Assembly (NCBI RefSeq): GCF_014207235.1
Contig: NZ_JACHDA010000004.1
Span: 298,501 to 362,500, forward strand
Length of the DNA: 64,000 bases
Source of the DNA: Sphingopyxis sp. JAI128
Lineage (GTDB): Bacteria > Pseudomonadota > Alphaproteobacteria > Sphingomonadales > Sphingomonadaceae
Reading direction: 5' to 3'
The notes beneath the pieces were generated by a model, which was given only the letters and a program-made list of their open reading frames with translations, had not been told where the DNA came from and did not search any database. Positions 27,463 to 36,415 of the stretch are shown one piece after another (the stretch's first letter is position 1; each line of letters begins with the position of its first letter). The position numbers and the translations under genes were made by a program.

Positions 27463-27695
27463 CCGGACCGGCTGCGCCACAGCCATTGCCGGATCGCCGA
27501 GGTCAGGTTCGGCGGGGCGTCGGCTTCCATCCGCTCGACGTCGATCCGCGCGACGAGCGCGTTGACGGGCAGCGCCTGCCGCGCGGCTTCGGCTTCGAGC
27601 GCGTCCCAGAATATCGGTTCGAGGCTGATCGAGGTCGGATGGCCGGCGATCGTCACCGAGCGCTTGACCGGTGGGTGGAGGGGACGGTCCGCCAT
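27447..27695 (-). CDS. Ribbon-helix-helix (RHH_4-like) small protein
   Basis: The 82-residue product contains VKRSVTIAGHPTSISLEPIFWDALEAEA, a beta-strand plus helix typical of the RHH_4 family of small DNA-binding proteins, and a short basic/Trp-rich tail. AAGG precedes the chosen ATG; a longer frame begins in a non-coding palindrome. It converges on and overlaps the ATP-grasp gene by 16 bases. No toxin gene is adjacent, so an antitoxin role has no support here. The target is unknown. Confidence 0.78.
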   Translation of the reverse strand: MADRPLHPPVKRSVTIAGHPTSISLEPIFWDALEAEAARQALPVNALVARIDVERMEADAPPNLTSAIRQWLWRSRSGQMTP

Positions 27696-27708
27696 GCCTG
27701 TCCTTAGC

Positions 27709-27810
27709 CGTTCGCATCGAGCGAAGTCGAGATGCCGATCCAACCATCGCCGGCCGTGTCGGGCCGTGGCTTCGCCACCGGTTGCCGCTCGCCGTTCGCC
27801 GATGCGAACG
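27709..27810. repeat. 102-base segment bounded by 11-bp perfect inverted repeats
   Basis: CGTTCGCATCG (27709-27719) and CGATGCGAACG (27800-27810) are exact reverse complements and bound an intergenic segment between phbB and the RHH gene. The right end also folds locally as GTTCGC-CGAT-GCGAAC. No open frame fits. It looks like a small repeat element, or a large mRNA hairpin after phbB. Confidence 0.55.
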
Positions 27811-27833
27811 CCGCCGCTGGCGCCCTCGGCCCG

Positions 27834-28556
27834 TCAGTACATATGCTGCCCGCCATTGATCGACATCGTCGATCCGGTGACGAAACCCGCGTCCTCGCTG
27901 CATAGGAAGGCGACGCCGCGCGCGATTTCATCGGCTTGTCCGAGACGCCCGACCGGAATCTTTGCGACGATCTTTTCCAGCACCTGCGGCGGCACCGCGG
28001 CGACCATGTCGGTGTCGATATAGCCCGGCGCAATCGCGTTGACGGTGACGCCCTTTTTGGCGCCTTCCTGCGCCAGCGCTTTGGTAAAGCCGTGGATGCC
28101 CGATTTGGCGGCGGCGTAATTGACTTGGCCGTACTGCCCCGCCTGTCCGTTGATCGAGCCGATGTTGACGATGCGGCCCCAGCCGCGCTCGACCATCCCG
28201 CCAAAGGTCGCCTTGGCCATGTTGAAGCAGCCGCCGAGGTTGACGCGCATCACATCGTCCCAATCGTCGTAGCTCATGCGCGCGAGCGTGCCGTCGCGCG
28301 TGATGCCGGCGTTGTTGACGACGATGTCGATGGCGCCGAACTCGTCGGCGATAGCAGCGCAATTGTCGAGGCACGCCTGATGGTCGCCGACGTCCCACTT
28401 GCGCGCGGCGATGCCCGTGCGCTCGGTGAACGCGCGCGCCTTTTCCTCATTGCCGGCATAATTGGCGACGACGGTGACGCCCTGTTCTTTCAGTTTCAAC
28501 GAAATCGCTTCGCCGATACCGCGGCTGCCCCCGGTGACGATTGCTACGCGTGCCAT
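27834..28556 (-). CDS. phbB: Acetoacetyl-CoA reductase (NADPH)
   Basis: The 240-residue short-chain dehydrogenase reduces acetoacetyl-CoA to (R)-3-hydroxybutyryl-CoA, the second step of polyhydroxybutyrate synthesis. It has the cofactor motif TGGSRGIG (residues 8-15), NNAG at 81-84, and the catalytic Ser134, Tyr147 and Lys151 (YAAAK). The phrase INGQAGQYGQVNY is specific to the PhbB/PhaB type, and the length is typical. GGAGAG lies nine bases before the ATG. No phbA or phbC is adjacent, so the rest of the pathway must lie elsewhere. Confidence 0.95.
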   Translation of the reverse strand: MARVAIVTGGSRGIGEAISLKLKEQGVTVVANYAGNEEKARAFTERTGIAARKWDVGDHQACLDNCAAIADEFGAIDIVVNNAGITRDGTLARMSYDDWDDVMRVNLGGCFNMAKATFGGMVERGWGRIVNIGSINGQAGQYGQVNYAAAKSGIHGFTKALAQEGAKKGVTVNAIAPGYIDTDMVAAVPPQVLEKIVAKIPVGRLGQADEIARGVAFLCSEDAGFVTGSTMSINGGQHMY

Positions 28557-28672
28557 AAATCAAGCTCTCCCACAGAGTTATCGGATTTTGATTAGGCCGC
28601 GCGGCGAGCGGCTGCAAGTTGACCGGAACGTCAATCGCAAAGCTATTCAGGCGACGGTGGCGTCGGGCGGCG

Positions 28673-30325
28673 TCAATCGATCACCGCGGCGCGCGGTGCC
28701 GAAAAATCGCCGGCCGCCAGCGCGGCCCGGTCGATCGTCACCACCAGATGGCCACCGGTCCCGAAACGGCGGCTCATCAGCCGGCTCGTCGGCAGGTCGA
28801 TCAGCACGGCGTCGTGGCCGGCCTCATGGCCGTCTGCGGTGAGCGAAGGGGCTCCGCCCATCGACGCCATCTCGCGTGCGGCGAGGTCGCGCCAGCGCGG
28901 TTCGAAGAAAGCGCGGGCGGGCGCCGACAGGCTGTTCGGGTTGGTGCACCAGGCATGTTTGGCGCGGTCGAACAGGATCGCCCGATAATCATGGACCCAC
29001 AAGTCGGCATCGGGCCGGTGCGTGGTCAGCGGCAGGGTGATCGTTTCGACCCGCGCGGCGCCGGTTTCGGGATCGACCGAATGCGCCGCCTTGGCCCAAC
29101 GGATCGCATGGAGCGCGGACATCACAGCGGTCGCGTCGCCGGGCGCGAAGGCATCGCGTGCGGCGCTGTCGTGGACAATCGCAATAATCTCTTCGGCGCG
29201 GGCCCGTGCCTCGCGGTTGATCGCCGCGCGATGCTCCGCTTCCGCTATCGCGCCTTCTTCGCCGGCGACGGGCGCGGCGCCGGTTTCGAGCCGGTCGAGC
29301 CGCATTTCGAGCAGCGCGACCATGGCGGTCATGCTGCCCCAGTCGAATGGATGAAACGCCGGATCGGCAATGTCATAGCCGCGCTCGAACAGCCCATCGC
29401 CGGCTGCATCCGTCGTATCGGCATCGCGCGGGTCGGCGTCGCCGGGACGAACCGCGACAAGGTTGATCGGCCATTCGGGGAAGGCGCGCACCGCAAAACA
29501 GGCAAGCTCGTCCGGGCTCCGATCGGCGGGATAGGGCCCGAACCAGCCGGCGCTTTCGTCGAGCGGCACCGACGGCGCCAGCGCGACATCGGTATCGCGG
29601 AGGTGGAACACGCGCATGTCGGTGCTGCGCGGGTGAATGAAAAAGGCGAGCGAGCCGTCGCGTGGACCGCTCCCCTGCCACAGATCCCGCGGCAATTCGG
29701 TGCAGTCGACCTGCGCCAGGAAAATGGCGGACTCGCCAGCGATCACCGGCCATTCCATGCCCCGGGGGAGGCGCGGGCGGCCGCCCAGCCAGCTCGTCGT
29801 CAGGATGGCGTCTCGCGGCGGGATCTGGGGGACGAGGCGGAGCGTTACCGCCCCGGCGGCCGCATCCACGGCGCCGCTCCCTTCGGGATCGCCCATCTCG
29901 CGGACGGGCTCCTCGATTTCGGGCGCTTTGGACAGGCTTGTACCGACCGGGTCAAACGCGCGCTGCGCTTCCTCCTCGACCTGCGCCGCCGCGGAATCCA
30001 GCGCCGCATCGATGGTTTCGGGCTCGATATCGGCGACCGGTTCCGGGTCGGAGCGGGGGGCGTCCTCGTCCAGCAGCGACGGCACGGTCTTGCGGCGGAT
30101 CCGCGCGAGCCGTTCGGGCGCGATTTCGACGTCCTCATATGCGGGTTTCGCGGTGCGCGCCAATTTCGGCAGCCGGCTTTCACCGGGCGCGCGCGGCGGG
30201 GGTGGGACTCGCGGCGCGGCGGGGGCGGTGCGCGGACGCCGCGTCCACCAGATCGCGAAGAGGATCGCCGCGAAGACCAGCGCGGCGCCGGCGAGCATCA
30301 GCGCTGCCGATTGAAGCTGGTTCAT
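28673..30325 (-). CDS. Membrane-anchored DUF1963 (YwqG-like) protein
   Basis: The 550-residue product starts with one transmembrane helix (LMLAGAALVFAAILFAIWW) followed by a Pro/Arg-rich and then acidic linker to about residue 170. The remainder resembles DUF1963/YwqG proteins: TSWLGGRPRLPRGMEWP, AIFLAQVDCTELP and LAFFIHP are typical phrases. The function of the family is unknown. The chosen ATG has GGAGG at spacing six. It stands alone between phbB and hemH on the same strand, with about 95-115 bases on each side. Confidence 0.8.
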   Translation of the reverse strand: MNQLQSAALMLAGAALVFAAILFAIWWTRRPRTAPAAPRVPPPPRAPGESRLPKLARTAKPAYEDVEIAPERLARIRRKTVPSLLDEDAPRSDPEPVADIEPETIDAALDSAAAQVEEEAQRAFDPVGTSLSKAPEIEEPVREMGDPEGSGAVDAAAGAVTLRLVPQIPPRDAILTTSWLGGRPRLPRGMEWPVIAGESAIFLAQVDCTELPRDLWQGSGPRDGSLAFFIHPRSTDMRVFHLRDTDVALAPSVPLDESAGWFGPYPADRSPDELACFAVRAFPEWPINLVAVRPGDADPRDADTTDAAGDGLFERGYDIADPAFHPFDWGSMTAMVALLEMRLDRLETGAAPVAGEEGAIAEAEHRAAINREARARAEEIIAIVHDSAARDAFAPGDATAVMSALHAIRWAKAAHSVDPETGAARVETITLPLTTHRPDADLWVHDYRAILFDRAKHAWCTNPNSLSAPARAFFEPRWRDLAAREMASMGGAPSLTADGHEAGHDAVLIDLPTSRLMSRRFGTGGHLVVTIDRAALAAGDFSAPRAAVID

Positions 30326-30419
30326 GACGTACCTCCGGAATCGCGCGGCGCCACACCTTTTCGGCGCCACATCGGATCAATTTAGCGCATGGACCTAAAC
30401 AGTTGGTAAGCGGCGGCGG

Positions 30420-31415
30420 TCAGAGCCAGCCCGCGGTTTCGCGCCGGACGAGCGCCTCGAGCATCGCCATGCCGGGACCGTCCGCGTTGAGGCACGGAAT
30501 ATAGGCGAATCGCCGCCCGCCCGCCGCCTCGAACTGCTCCTTGCCGCGAATCGCCAGCTCTTCGAGCGTTTCGAGGCAATCCGCCGAAAATCCCGGGGCG
30601 AAGATCGCGACGCTCTTGCCGTCGTTGCCCAGCCGCTCGAGCACCTTGTCGGTCGCGGGTTCGAGCCATTTGGCGCGGCCGAAGCGCGACTGGAAGGCGA
30701 CCTCGACCGGGCGGCCGAGCCTTTCCGACAGCAGGCGCGCGGTCTTCCGGCACTGGCAATGATAGGGATCGCCCAGGTGCAGCGTGCGCTCGGGCATGCC
30801 GTGAAAGCTCGCGAGCAGCACGTCGGGCGTGAAGTCGAGCGCTTCCAGACCTGTTTCCACCGATGCTTTCAGCGCTTCCAGATAGGCTGAATCGTCGTGA
30901 TAGGGGGGGAGGAAGCGCAGCGCGGGTTGCCAGCGAAGCGTCTCGAGATGCGCGCCCACCGCATCGACGACCGTCGCGGTCGTCGCCGCGCAATATTGCG
31001 GATAGAGCGGTGCGACGAGGATGCGGCGGCATCCCTCGGCCATCAGCCTATCGAGGGCGGGGCCGATCGCGGGCTTTCCATAACGCATCGCATGCGCCAG
31101 CTGCACCGTTTCGCCCAACGCCGCCTGCAGCGCCTCGGCTTGCGCCTGCGTGATGGCGGCGAGCGGCGATCCCTTGTCGGTCCACACCTGCGCATAGGCA
31201 TGGGCCGATTTTTTCGGCCGCGTGGTCAGGATGATCCCGCGCAGGATCGGCTGCCACAGCAATTGGGGAATTTCGACGACCCGGCGGTCGGACAGGAATT
31301 CGGCAAGGTAGCGCCGAACCGAGGTAGCGTCGGGCGCATCGGGAGTGCCGAGGTTGACGAGCAGCACGCCGATACGTGGCGCCGCGACGGGCAGATGACC
31401 GGAAGGGAGGGTCAT
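30420..31415 (-). CDS. hemH: Ferrochelatase
   Basis: The 331-residue enzyme inserts ferrous iron into protoporphyrin IX, the last step of heme synthesis. It opens with RIGVLLVNLGTPDAP, has VAPLYPQYCAATTATV, the catalytic His205 in LASFHGMPERT, and the signature FSADCLETLEEL with its conserved glutamates near 282-286. Length fits the family. The ATG follows GGGAGG-like purines within the upstream gene and overlaps that gene's stop by four bases, so it is translationally coupled to the molybdenum hydroxylase subunit. A longer frame upstream is out of frame with that gene. Confidence 0.97.
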   Translation of the reverse strand: MTLPSGHLPVAAPRIGVLLVNLGTPDAPDATSVRRYLAEFLSDRRVVEIPQLLWQPILRGIILTTRPKKSAHAYAQVWTDKGSPLAAITQAQAEALQAALGETVQLAHAMRYGKPAIGPALDRLMAEGCRRILVAPLYPQYCAATTATVVDAVGAHLETLRWQPALRFLPPYHDDSAYLEALKASVETGLEALDFTPDVLLASFHGMPERTLHLGDPYHCQCRKTARLLSERLGRPVEVAFQSRFGRAKWLEPATDKVLERLGNDGKSVAIFAPGFSADCLETLEELAIRGKEQFEAAGGRRFAYIPCLNADGPGMAMLEALVRRETAGWL

Positions 31416-33700
31416 GACGGATGCCCCGACAGCGGAATGCGCCGGATGCGCCGTCCGGTGGCGGCGAACATCGCATTGGCAAGGGCGGGCGCGACGACCG
31501 GCACGCCGATTTCGCCGAGCCCGCCGGGCTCGCGGTCGCTGTCGATGAACTCGACCAATATTTGCGGCGTCTGCGACAGGCGCGGCAGGCCGAGTTGACC
31601 GAGCTTGCGCGCGGTCGCGACGCCGCCCGCATAATCGGTGGTTGCCCCGACCGCCGCGGCGAGGCCGAAGATCAGCCCGCCTTCGACCTGCTGGTGCGCG
31701 ATCGCGGGATTGACGAGCCGCCCCGCGTCGACGACCGCGACAAGCTGTTCGACCTGCAATCCGCGCTCGCTCTGCCGTGCGGTCGCCATCAATGCGATAT
31801 GACTGCCGCGCATCGAATGGCAGGCGAGCCCCTGGGCGGTGCCCGGCAGCCCGCCTTCCCAGCCGCCGAGGCTGGTCGCGGTGAGCAGGCAGCGGGCGAG
31901 CAGCGGCGCCTCCCCGAGCATCGCCATGCGATAGGACAGCGCGTCGGTGCCCGCGCGCGCCGCCATTTCGTCGACGAAACATTCGGTGAAAAAGGCGGTG
32001 TAGCTGTCGGCATTGCCCCGCCAGCGTCCGGTTGGCAGGCCGATGTCGGCGGGGCAGTGATCGACCGCCGCATGGCGGATCGCATAGCTGCTCGCCGCGC
32101 CCTCGACCGCAACGGCGTCGGGGCGTCCCGCGGCGGCGCGCTGGGCGACGTCGGCGGGCGCATTGTCGAACAGGCGGTCGCGGACCTCGTGACTGGTCGC
32201 GGGCACCGCGATGCGCGTGACCAGCGCGTCGATTCCGCCCGCGGCGTTGAGCGTCGCGGTCAGCTTTGCGCGCGCGGGTGCGCGCGGCGGCAGCCGCATG
32301 ATTTCCTCGGCACGCGACCAGGCGAGCTGGACGGGGCGCTTGATCTGGAGCGCGACGATCGCCGCCTGCACCGCGACGCTGTGGTCTAGGCACGCATCGA
32401 ACGATCCCCCCGCCATCATCGGGAACAGGACGACATTGGCCGGCGCCAGGCCGGTGGCGGCGGCGACCGCGTCGCGGCACTGCGCCGGCGCCTGCGTCGC
32501 GACCCAGATGCGCAGCCGCTCCCCGTCGGGTGCCGCGGTCGCGGTGCGCGTTTCGATGGGCGCGTGCAGCGCGGGGGCGACCGCATATTCGGCGGCGATT
32601 TTCGTCCGCCCGGTCATCGCCTCGGCGACGTCGCCGGTGGCCGATATCCGGTATCCATCGCCCTTCAGTGCGGCTTTCAATGCCTTGTCGATGCCTTCGG
32701 TCGAAACCGGCGTGCCCTCGGTTTCGAAAACCGGGGCGAAGCGGTCGAGCGCGCGGTTCGCCGCCCACCAGTTGCGCGCGACCGTCGCGACCCAGCGTTC
32801 GTGGGTGACGACATGGAGCAGGCCGGGCGACGCCATCCCCAATTTGCGGTCGATGCCTTTCAGCCGCGTCGCGCCGACCGGGCCCTGACGGATCGCGGCG
32901 AACACCATGTCGGGCAAGCGAATGTCGCCGGCATAATTGGCCGACCCGTCGATCTTTGCCGGCAGATCGAGCCGCGTCAGGTCCTTGCCATAGAGCGGAT
33001 CGGCGCTGCTGGCGCGATAGACCGGCTCGGCAGGCGGTTCGAGCGTGGCGGCAACCGCCGCGACCTCCCCGAAGCGCAGTTTTTTCTGGCCGAAGACGAC
33101 AAAGCCGTCCTGCGTGTCGCATTCCTCCCAGTCGGTGTCCCAACGCCGGGCTGCCGCCATCATCAACAACGCGCGCGCCTGCGCCGCCGCGGCGCGGCAG
33201 GGCCCCTCGAACATCCGGACCGACGAACTGTTGGCGGTCAGCATCACCGCGTGGCGCACCGCCCATTCGCGCCGCGCCCAGCTGCGCACGTCGGACACGA
33301 AATCGGGCACCCCCGATCGCGGCGTAAAGACGGCGCTATCCTCGTCGACCAGCAGCGTATTGGTATAGAGCGGGTTGATCGGCGCGGTCTCGACCGCGAT
33401 CGTCCGCCAGTCGGCACCCAACTCGTCGGCCATGATCTGCGGCAACAGCGTCGTGACGCCCTGTCCCATTTCGCACTGCGGCACGATCGCGCCGATATGC
33501 CCGTCGTCGCCAATCTTCAGGAAGGCGTTGAAGACATGTTCGTCGGGCGCGGCGGTCAGATTGGGCCGATAGTCGCGCGGCCACAGGCTCCACGCGATCG
33601 CGAGACCACCCGCCGCGGTCGCGCCGACCAGCAACGAACGGCGGTTGACCTGCGGCACGCGCGATGTCTTTTTTCCAACCGTGTCGCGAATGCCCACCAT
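31412..33700 (-). CDS. Xanthine dehydrogenase-family molybdopterin subunit (IorB-like)
   Basis: The 762-residue protein has a twin-arginine signal (NRRSLLVGATAAGGLAIAW), so it is exported folded. It follows the isoquinoline 1-oxidoreductase beta/aldehyde dehydrogenase layout: PQCEMGQGVTTLLPQIMADELG, EGPCRAAAAQARALL, and near the end EPGGLGEIGVP, where Glu730 is the catalytic base of this superfamily. Such enzymes hydroxylate N-heterocycles or oxidise aldehydes. Partners with [2Fe-2S] centres and the molybdopterin-cytosine chaperones are missing nearby. It overlaps hemH by four bases. The substrate cannot be told from sequence. Confidence 0.9.
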   Translation of the reverse strand: MVGIRDTVGKKTSRVPQVNRRSLLVGATAAGGLAIAWSLWPRDYRPNLTAAPDEHVFNAFLKIGDDGHIGAIVPQCEMGQGVTTLLPQIMADELGADWRTIAVETAPINPLYTNTLLVDEDSAVFTPRSGVPDFVSDVRSWARREWAVRHAVMLTANSSSVRMFEGPCRAAAAQARALLMMAAARRWDTDWEECDTQDGFVVFGQKKLRFGEVAAVAATLEPPAEPVYRASSADPLYGKDLTRLDLPAKIDGSANYAGDIRLPDMVFAAIRQGPVGATRLKGIDRKLGMASPGLLHVVTHERWVATVARNWWAANRALDRFAPVFETEGTPVSTEGIDKALKAALKGDGYRISATGDVAEAMTGRTKIAAEYAVAPALHAPIETRTATAAPDGERLRIWVATQAPAQCRDAVAAATGLAPANVVLFPMMAGGSFDACLDHSVAVQAAIVALQIKRPVQLAWSRAEEIMRLPPRAPARAKLTATLNAAGGIDALVTRIAVPATSHEVRDRLFDNAPADVAQRAAAGRPDAVAVEGAASSYAIRHAAVDHCPADIGLPTGRWRGNADSYTAFFTECFVDEMAARAGTDALSYRMAMLGEAPLLARCLLTATSLGGWEGGLPGTAQGLACHSMRGSHIALMATARQSERGLQVEQLVAVVDAGRLVNPAIAHQQVEGGLIFGLAAAVGATTDYAGGVATARKLGQLGLPRLSQTPQILVEFIDSDREPGGLGEIGVPVVAPALANAMFAATGRRIRRIPLSGHPS

Positions 33701-33766
33701 GCCCGCTGCTGATAGTCGGCGCGAGTCGGCGAGGCAAAGGCTTTCGATGGCGCCGCGCGCGGCCCG

Positions 33767-34192
33767 TTATCGCAGCAAACCGAGGCGGGGGATTTCGACC
33801 TTGGGGCAGCGATCCATCACGACGGTCAGCCCCGCGGCCTCGGCGCGCTTCGCGGCGGCGTCGTCGATGACGCCCATCTGCATCCACACCGCCTTGGCGC
33901 CGTGCACGATAGCTTCGTCGACCGCGGCGCCCGCGTCCGCGCTGTTGCGAAAGATGTCGACGATCTCGGCGGGCGGCTCGACATCGGCCAGCGTCGCGAC
34001 GACGGGCGCGCCGTGAATCGTCTTGCCCGCGTGGCCGGGATTGACCGCGATCACGTCGTGGCCCTGCGCGACGAGGAAGGCGAGCACGCCGTTCGACGGG
34101 CGCGCCGGGTTGGGCGAGGCGCCGACCACCGCTATACGGCGCGGCTGGCCCAGAAGCTCACGGATCTCGCCTTCGTCGTTGATCGCCATCAT
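33767..34192 (-). CDS. CoA-binding protein (YccU-like)
   Basis: The 141-residue single-domain protein has the Rossmann CoA-binding core RRIAVVGASPNPARPSNGV and the phrases VDIFRNSADAGAAVDEAI and VWMQMGVIDDAAA, which are typical of the YccU/CoA_binding_2 family. Its physiological role is unknown. Two adjacent ATGs are possible; the first overlaps the mrp stop as ATGA and the second begins on the last base of that overlap. Tight overlap means it is in one operon with mrp, in the order mrp then this gene. Confidence 0.9.
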   Translation of the reverse strand: MMAINDEGEIRELLGQPRRIAVVGASPNPARPSNGVLAFLVAQGHDVIAVNPGHAGKTIHGAPVVATLADVEPPAEIVDIFRNSADAGAAVDEAIVHGAKAVWMQMGVIDDAAAKRAEAAGLTVVMDRCPKVEIPRLGLLR

Positions 34193-35166
34193 TTGCCCTT
34201 TCGTGCATCCAGCCATTCGGCGACCTTTGCCGCTATCGCGTGAAATGGTTCACCGGTTGGATCGGTTCCGGCCGCGGGCGGAACGCCGCCGTCGCTCGCG
34301 AGACGGATCCCCATCGACAGCGGCACGCGGCCGAGGAAGTCGAGCCCCATCGTCTCCGCCGCCGCCTCTGCGCCGCCGCTGCCGAACGGATCGCTGACCT
34401 CGCCGCAATGCGGGCAGGCGTAACCTGCCATATTCTCGACCAGCCCGATGATCGGCACCTCGGCCTGCTGGAACAGGCTGATCGCGCGCGTCGCATCCAT
34501 CAGCGCGAGGTCCTGCGGCGTCGACACGATCACCGCGCCCGCGGGCTTGTGCTTCTGGATCATCGTCAGCTGGACGTCGCCGGTGCCGGGGGGCAGGTCG
34601 ACGACCAGCGTGTCGATATCGCCCCAGCTCGCATCGACGAGCTGTTCGAGCGCGCGCCCCGCCATCGGACCGCGCCACGCGATCGCCTGCCCGGGCTGGG
34701 CGATCTGCCCGGTCGACAGCATCGGCACGCCATAGGCGCTCTGGACGGGGGCGAGCTTCGACCCGCGCGCCTCGGGCTTTACATTTTCGCTGTCCATCAG
34801 GCGCGGCTGCGAGGGACCATAGATGTCGGCGTCGACCAGCCCGACCTTGACGCCGCGCCGGCGCAGCGCGACCGCGAGGTTGGCGGCCAGCGTCGATTTG
34901 CCTACCCCACCCTTGCCGCTGCCGACCGCGATGATCGTCATCGCCTTCTTTTCGGCGGTCATCGCGATGCGGACCTCGGTCACGCCCGCTTGTTCCAGCA
35001 GGCCGGCGCGCAGCTTGTCCTCGAGCGGTTTGCGGGCATCGGTCGCGAGGCCCGTGACGTCGAGCACGATCGCAAGCGTTCCCTTGTCGTCGAGAAAGCG
35101 CAGGCCCGACGTGCGGCCTTCGGCGAGTTCGCCCGCGATGCTGGCGAGGGGTGCGGTATCGATCAT
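34189..35166 (-). CDS. apbC: Mrp/ApbC iron-sulfur carrier ATPase
   Basis: The 325-residue P-loop protein has the deviant Walker A GKGGVGKS at residues 84-91, VDADIYGPSQPRL, the DLPPGTGD switch region and the CxxC pair Cys251/Cys254 (CPHC) that binds a transferable 4Fe-4S cluster. An N-terminal DUF59-like stretch is shorter and weaker than usual. It loads iron-sulfur clusters onto apoproteins. It is divergent from hflK (91-base gap) and overlaps the CoA-binding gene. Confidence 0.95.
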   Translation of the reverse strand: MIDTAPLASIAGELAEGRTSGLRFLDDKGTLAIVLDVTGLATDARKPLEDKLRAGLLEQAGVTEVRIAMTAEKKAMTIIAVGSGKGGVGKSTLAANLAVALRRRGVKVGLVDADIYGPSQPRLMDSENVKPEARGSKLAPVQSAYGVPMLSTGQIAQPGQAIAWRGPMAGRALEQLVDASWGDIDTLVVDLPPGTGDVQLTMIQKHKPAGAVIVSTPQDLALMDATRAISLFQQAEVPIIGLVENMAGYACPHCGEVSDPFGSGGAEAAAETMGLDFLGRVPLSMGIRLASDGGVPPAAGTDPTGEPFHAIAAKVAEWLDARKGK

Positions 35167-35257
35167 GTCCGGGCCAGATAGGCATGCCGAAGGCGATTGC
35201 CAGCCATTTTCGTGCGTCCCCCCTGTTAATCGCGCCCGCGCCCCCTATAAAAGCAGG

Positions 35258-36415
35258 ATGAGCAATGACAATGAAGGCAGCATGGCCGGCCGCGGTCCGG
35301 GGGGATTGCGGCGATTTTTACATCAGATCAGCCAGATGGCGAACAGTCCGTGGGGCAGCGGACCCGGCAAGGGCGACGACGACGGCAAGGGCGATGGCAA
35401 ACGCCCCGGCCCGCGCAACCCGTGGGTGACTCCCGATCCGGTCGATCAGCGGCGCGGACAGAAGCCGCGTGGCCCGTCGGCGCTCGACGAATTGCTGCGC
35501 AAGGGCCGCGGCGGCTTCGGCGGCGGCGGATCGGGCGGCGGCGGCCAGTTCAATCTCGGCGATTCGGCGAAATTCTGGAAATGGGCCGTTCTCGCGGTGG
35601 TGGTCGCCTGGGTGGTCTTCTCCTCCTTTCACATCGTCCCCCCCGAAAAAGAGGGCGTGGTAACGCGGCTCGGCAGCTATTCGCGCACCGTCGGGCCGGG
35701 GGTGAAAATGACCTGGCCCGCGCCGATCGAGCGCGTGCGGATGGAGGACGTCCGCGCGATCCGTACGATGGCGATCGGTTCGCCCAATGCGACCGACGAG
35801 AATTTCGTGCTGACGCGCGACCAGAGCATCGTCGATCTCGCTTATGAGGTTCGCTGGTCGGTGCGCGACCCCGAACTATTCGTCTTCCAGCTCGCCGATC
35901 CCCAAGGCACGATCCGCGAAGTCGCCGAAAGCGCCATGCGCGCCACGGTCGCGAATTTCGACCTTGTCCAGGCGATCGGTCCCGGCCGTGTCGAGATCGA
36001 AACGCAGGTCCAGCAGCGTATGCAGGAACTGCTCAACCAGTATCGCGCCGGCGTGATGATCCAGGGCATTGCAATCCGTCAGGTCGACCCGCCGAGTCAG
36101 GTCGACGAGGCGTTCAAGGAAGTCACCGCGGCGCGGCAGGAACGCGAATCGGCGATCAACCTTGCCCGCGCCTATCAGCAGCAGGTGCTCGAACGCGCGC
36201 GCGGCGATACGGCGGCGTTCGACAAGATTTACGAGCAATATAAGCTGGCGCCGGGCGTAACCCGCCAGCGCCTTTATTACGAGACGATGGAGACGGTGTT
36301 GTCGAACGTCGACAAGACGATTGTCGAGGCGCGCGGGGTGACCCCCTATCTGCCGCTGAACGAGGTGCAGAAACGGGTCAAGGCACCCGAAGCCGTCCAG
36401 AAGGGAGGCGAATGA
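35258..36415 (+). CDS. hflK: FtsH protease activity modulator HflK
   Basis: The 385-residue protein has a Gly/Asp-rich cytoplasmic N-terminus, a single transmembrane helix near residues 105-127 (FWKWAVLAVVVAWVVFSSF), then a SPFH/band-7 domain starting IVPPEKEGVVTRLG. With HflC it forms the large membrane cage that surrounds and tunes the FtsH protease. The ATG at 35258 follows AGCAGG; a second ATG eight codons later has GAAGG and is also plausible. TATAAA at 35246-35251 may be a promoter element. The end overlaps hflC by four bases. Confidence 0.95.
   Translation: MSNDNEGSMAGRGPGGLRRFLHQISQMANSPWGSGPGKGDDDGKGDGKRPGPRNPWVTPDPVDQRRGQKPRGPSALDELLRKGRGGFGGGGSGGGGQFNLGDSAKFWKWAVLAVVVAWVVFSSFHIVPPEKEGVVTRLGSYSRTVGPGVKMTWPAPIERVRMEDVRAIRTMAIGSPNATDENFVLTRDQSIVDLAYEVRWSVRDPELFVFQLADPQGTIREVAESAMRATVANFDLVQAIGPGRVEIETQVQQRMQELLNQYRAGVMIQGIAIRQVDPPSQVDEAFKEVTAARQERESAINLARAYQQQVLERARGDTAAFDKIYEQYKLAPGVTRQRLYYETMETVLSNVDKTIVEARGVTPYLPLNEVQKRVKAPEAVQKGGE

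Noticed and set aside
27447..27695. RHH protein as the antitoxin of a toxin-antitoxin pair.
   Set aside because: The neighbours are an ATP-grasp enzyme (convergent) and phbB, neither of which is a toxin, and RHH_4 proteins are not typical antitoxins.
30420..33266. A 948-codon minus-strand frame in line with hemH.
   Set aside because: Only the last 331 codons are ferrochelatase; the rest is an alternate frame of the molybdenum hydroxylase gene.
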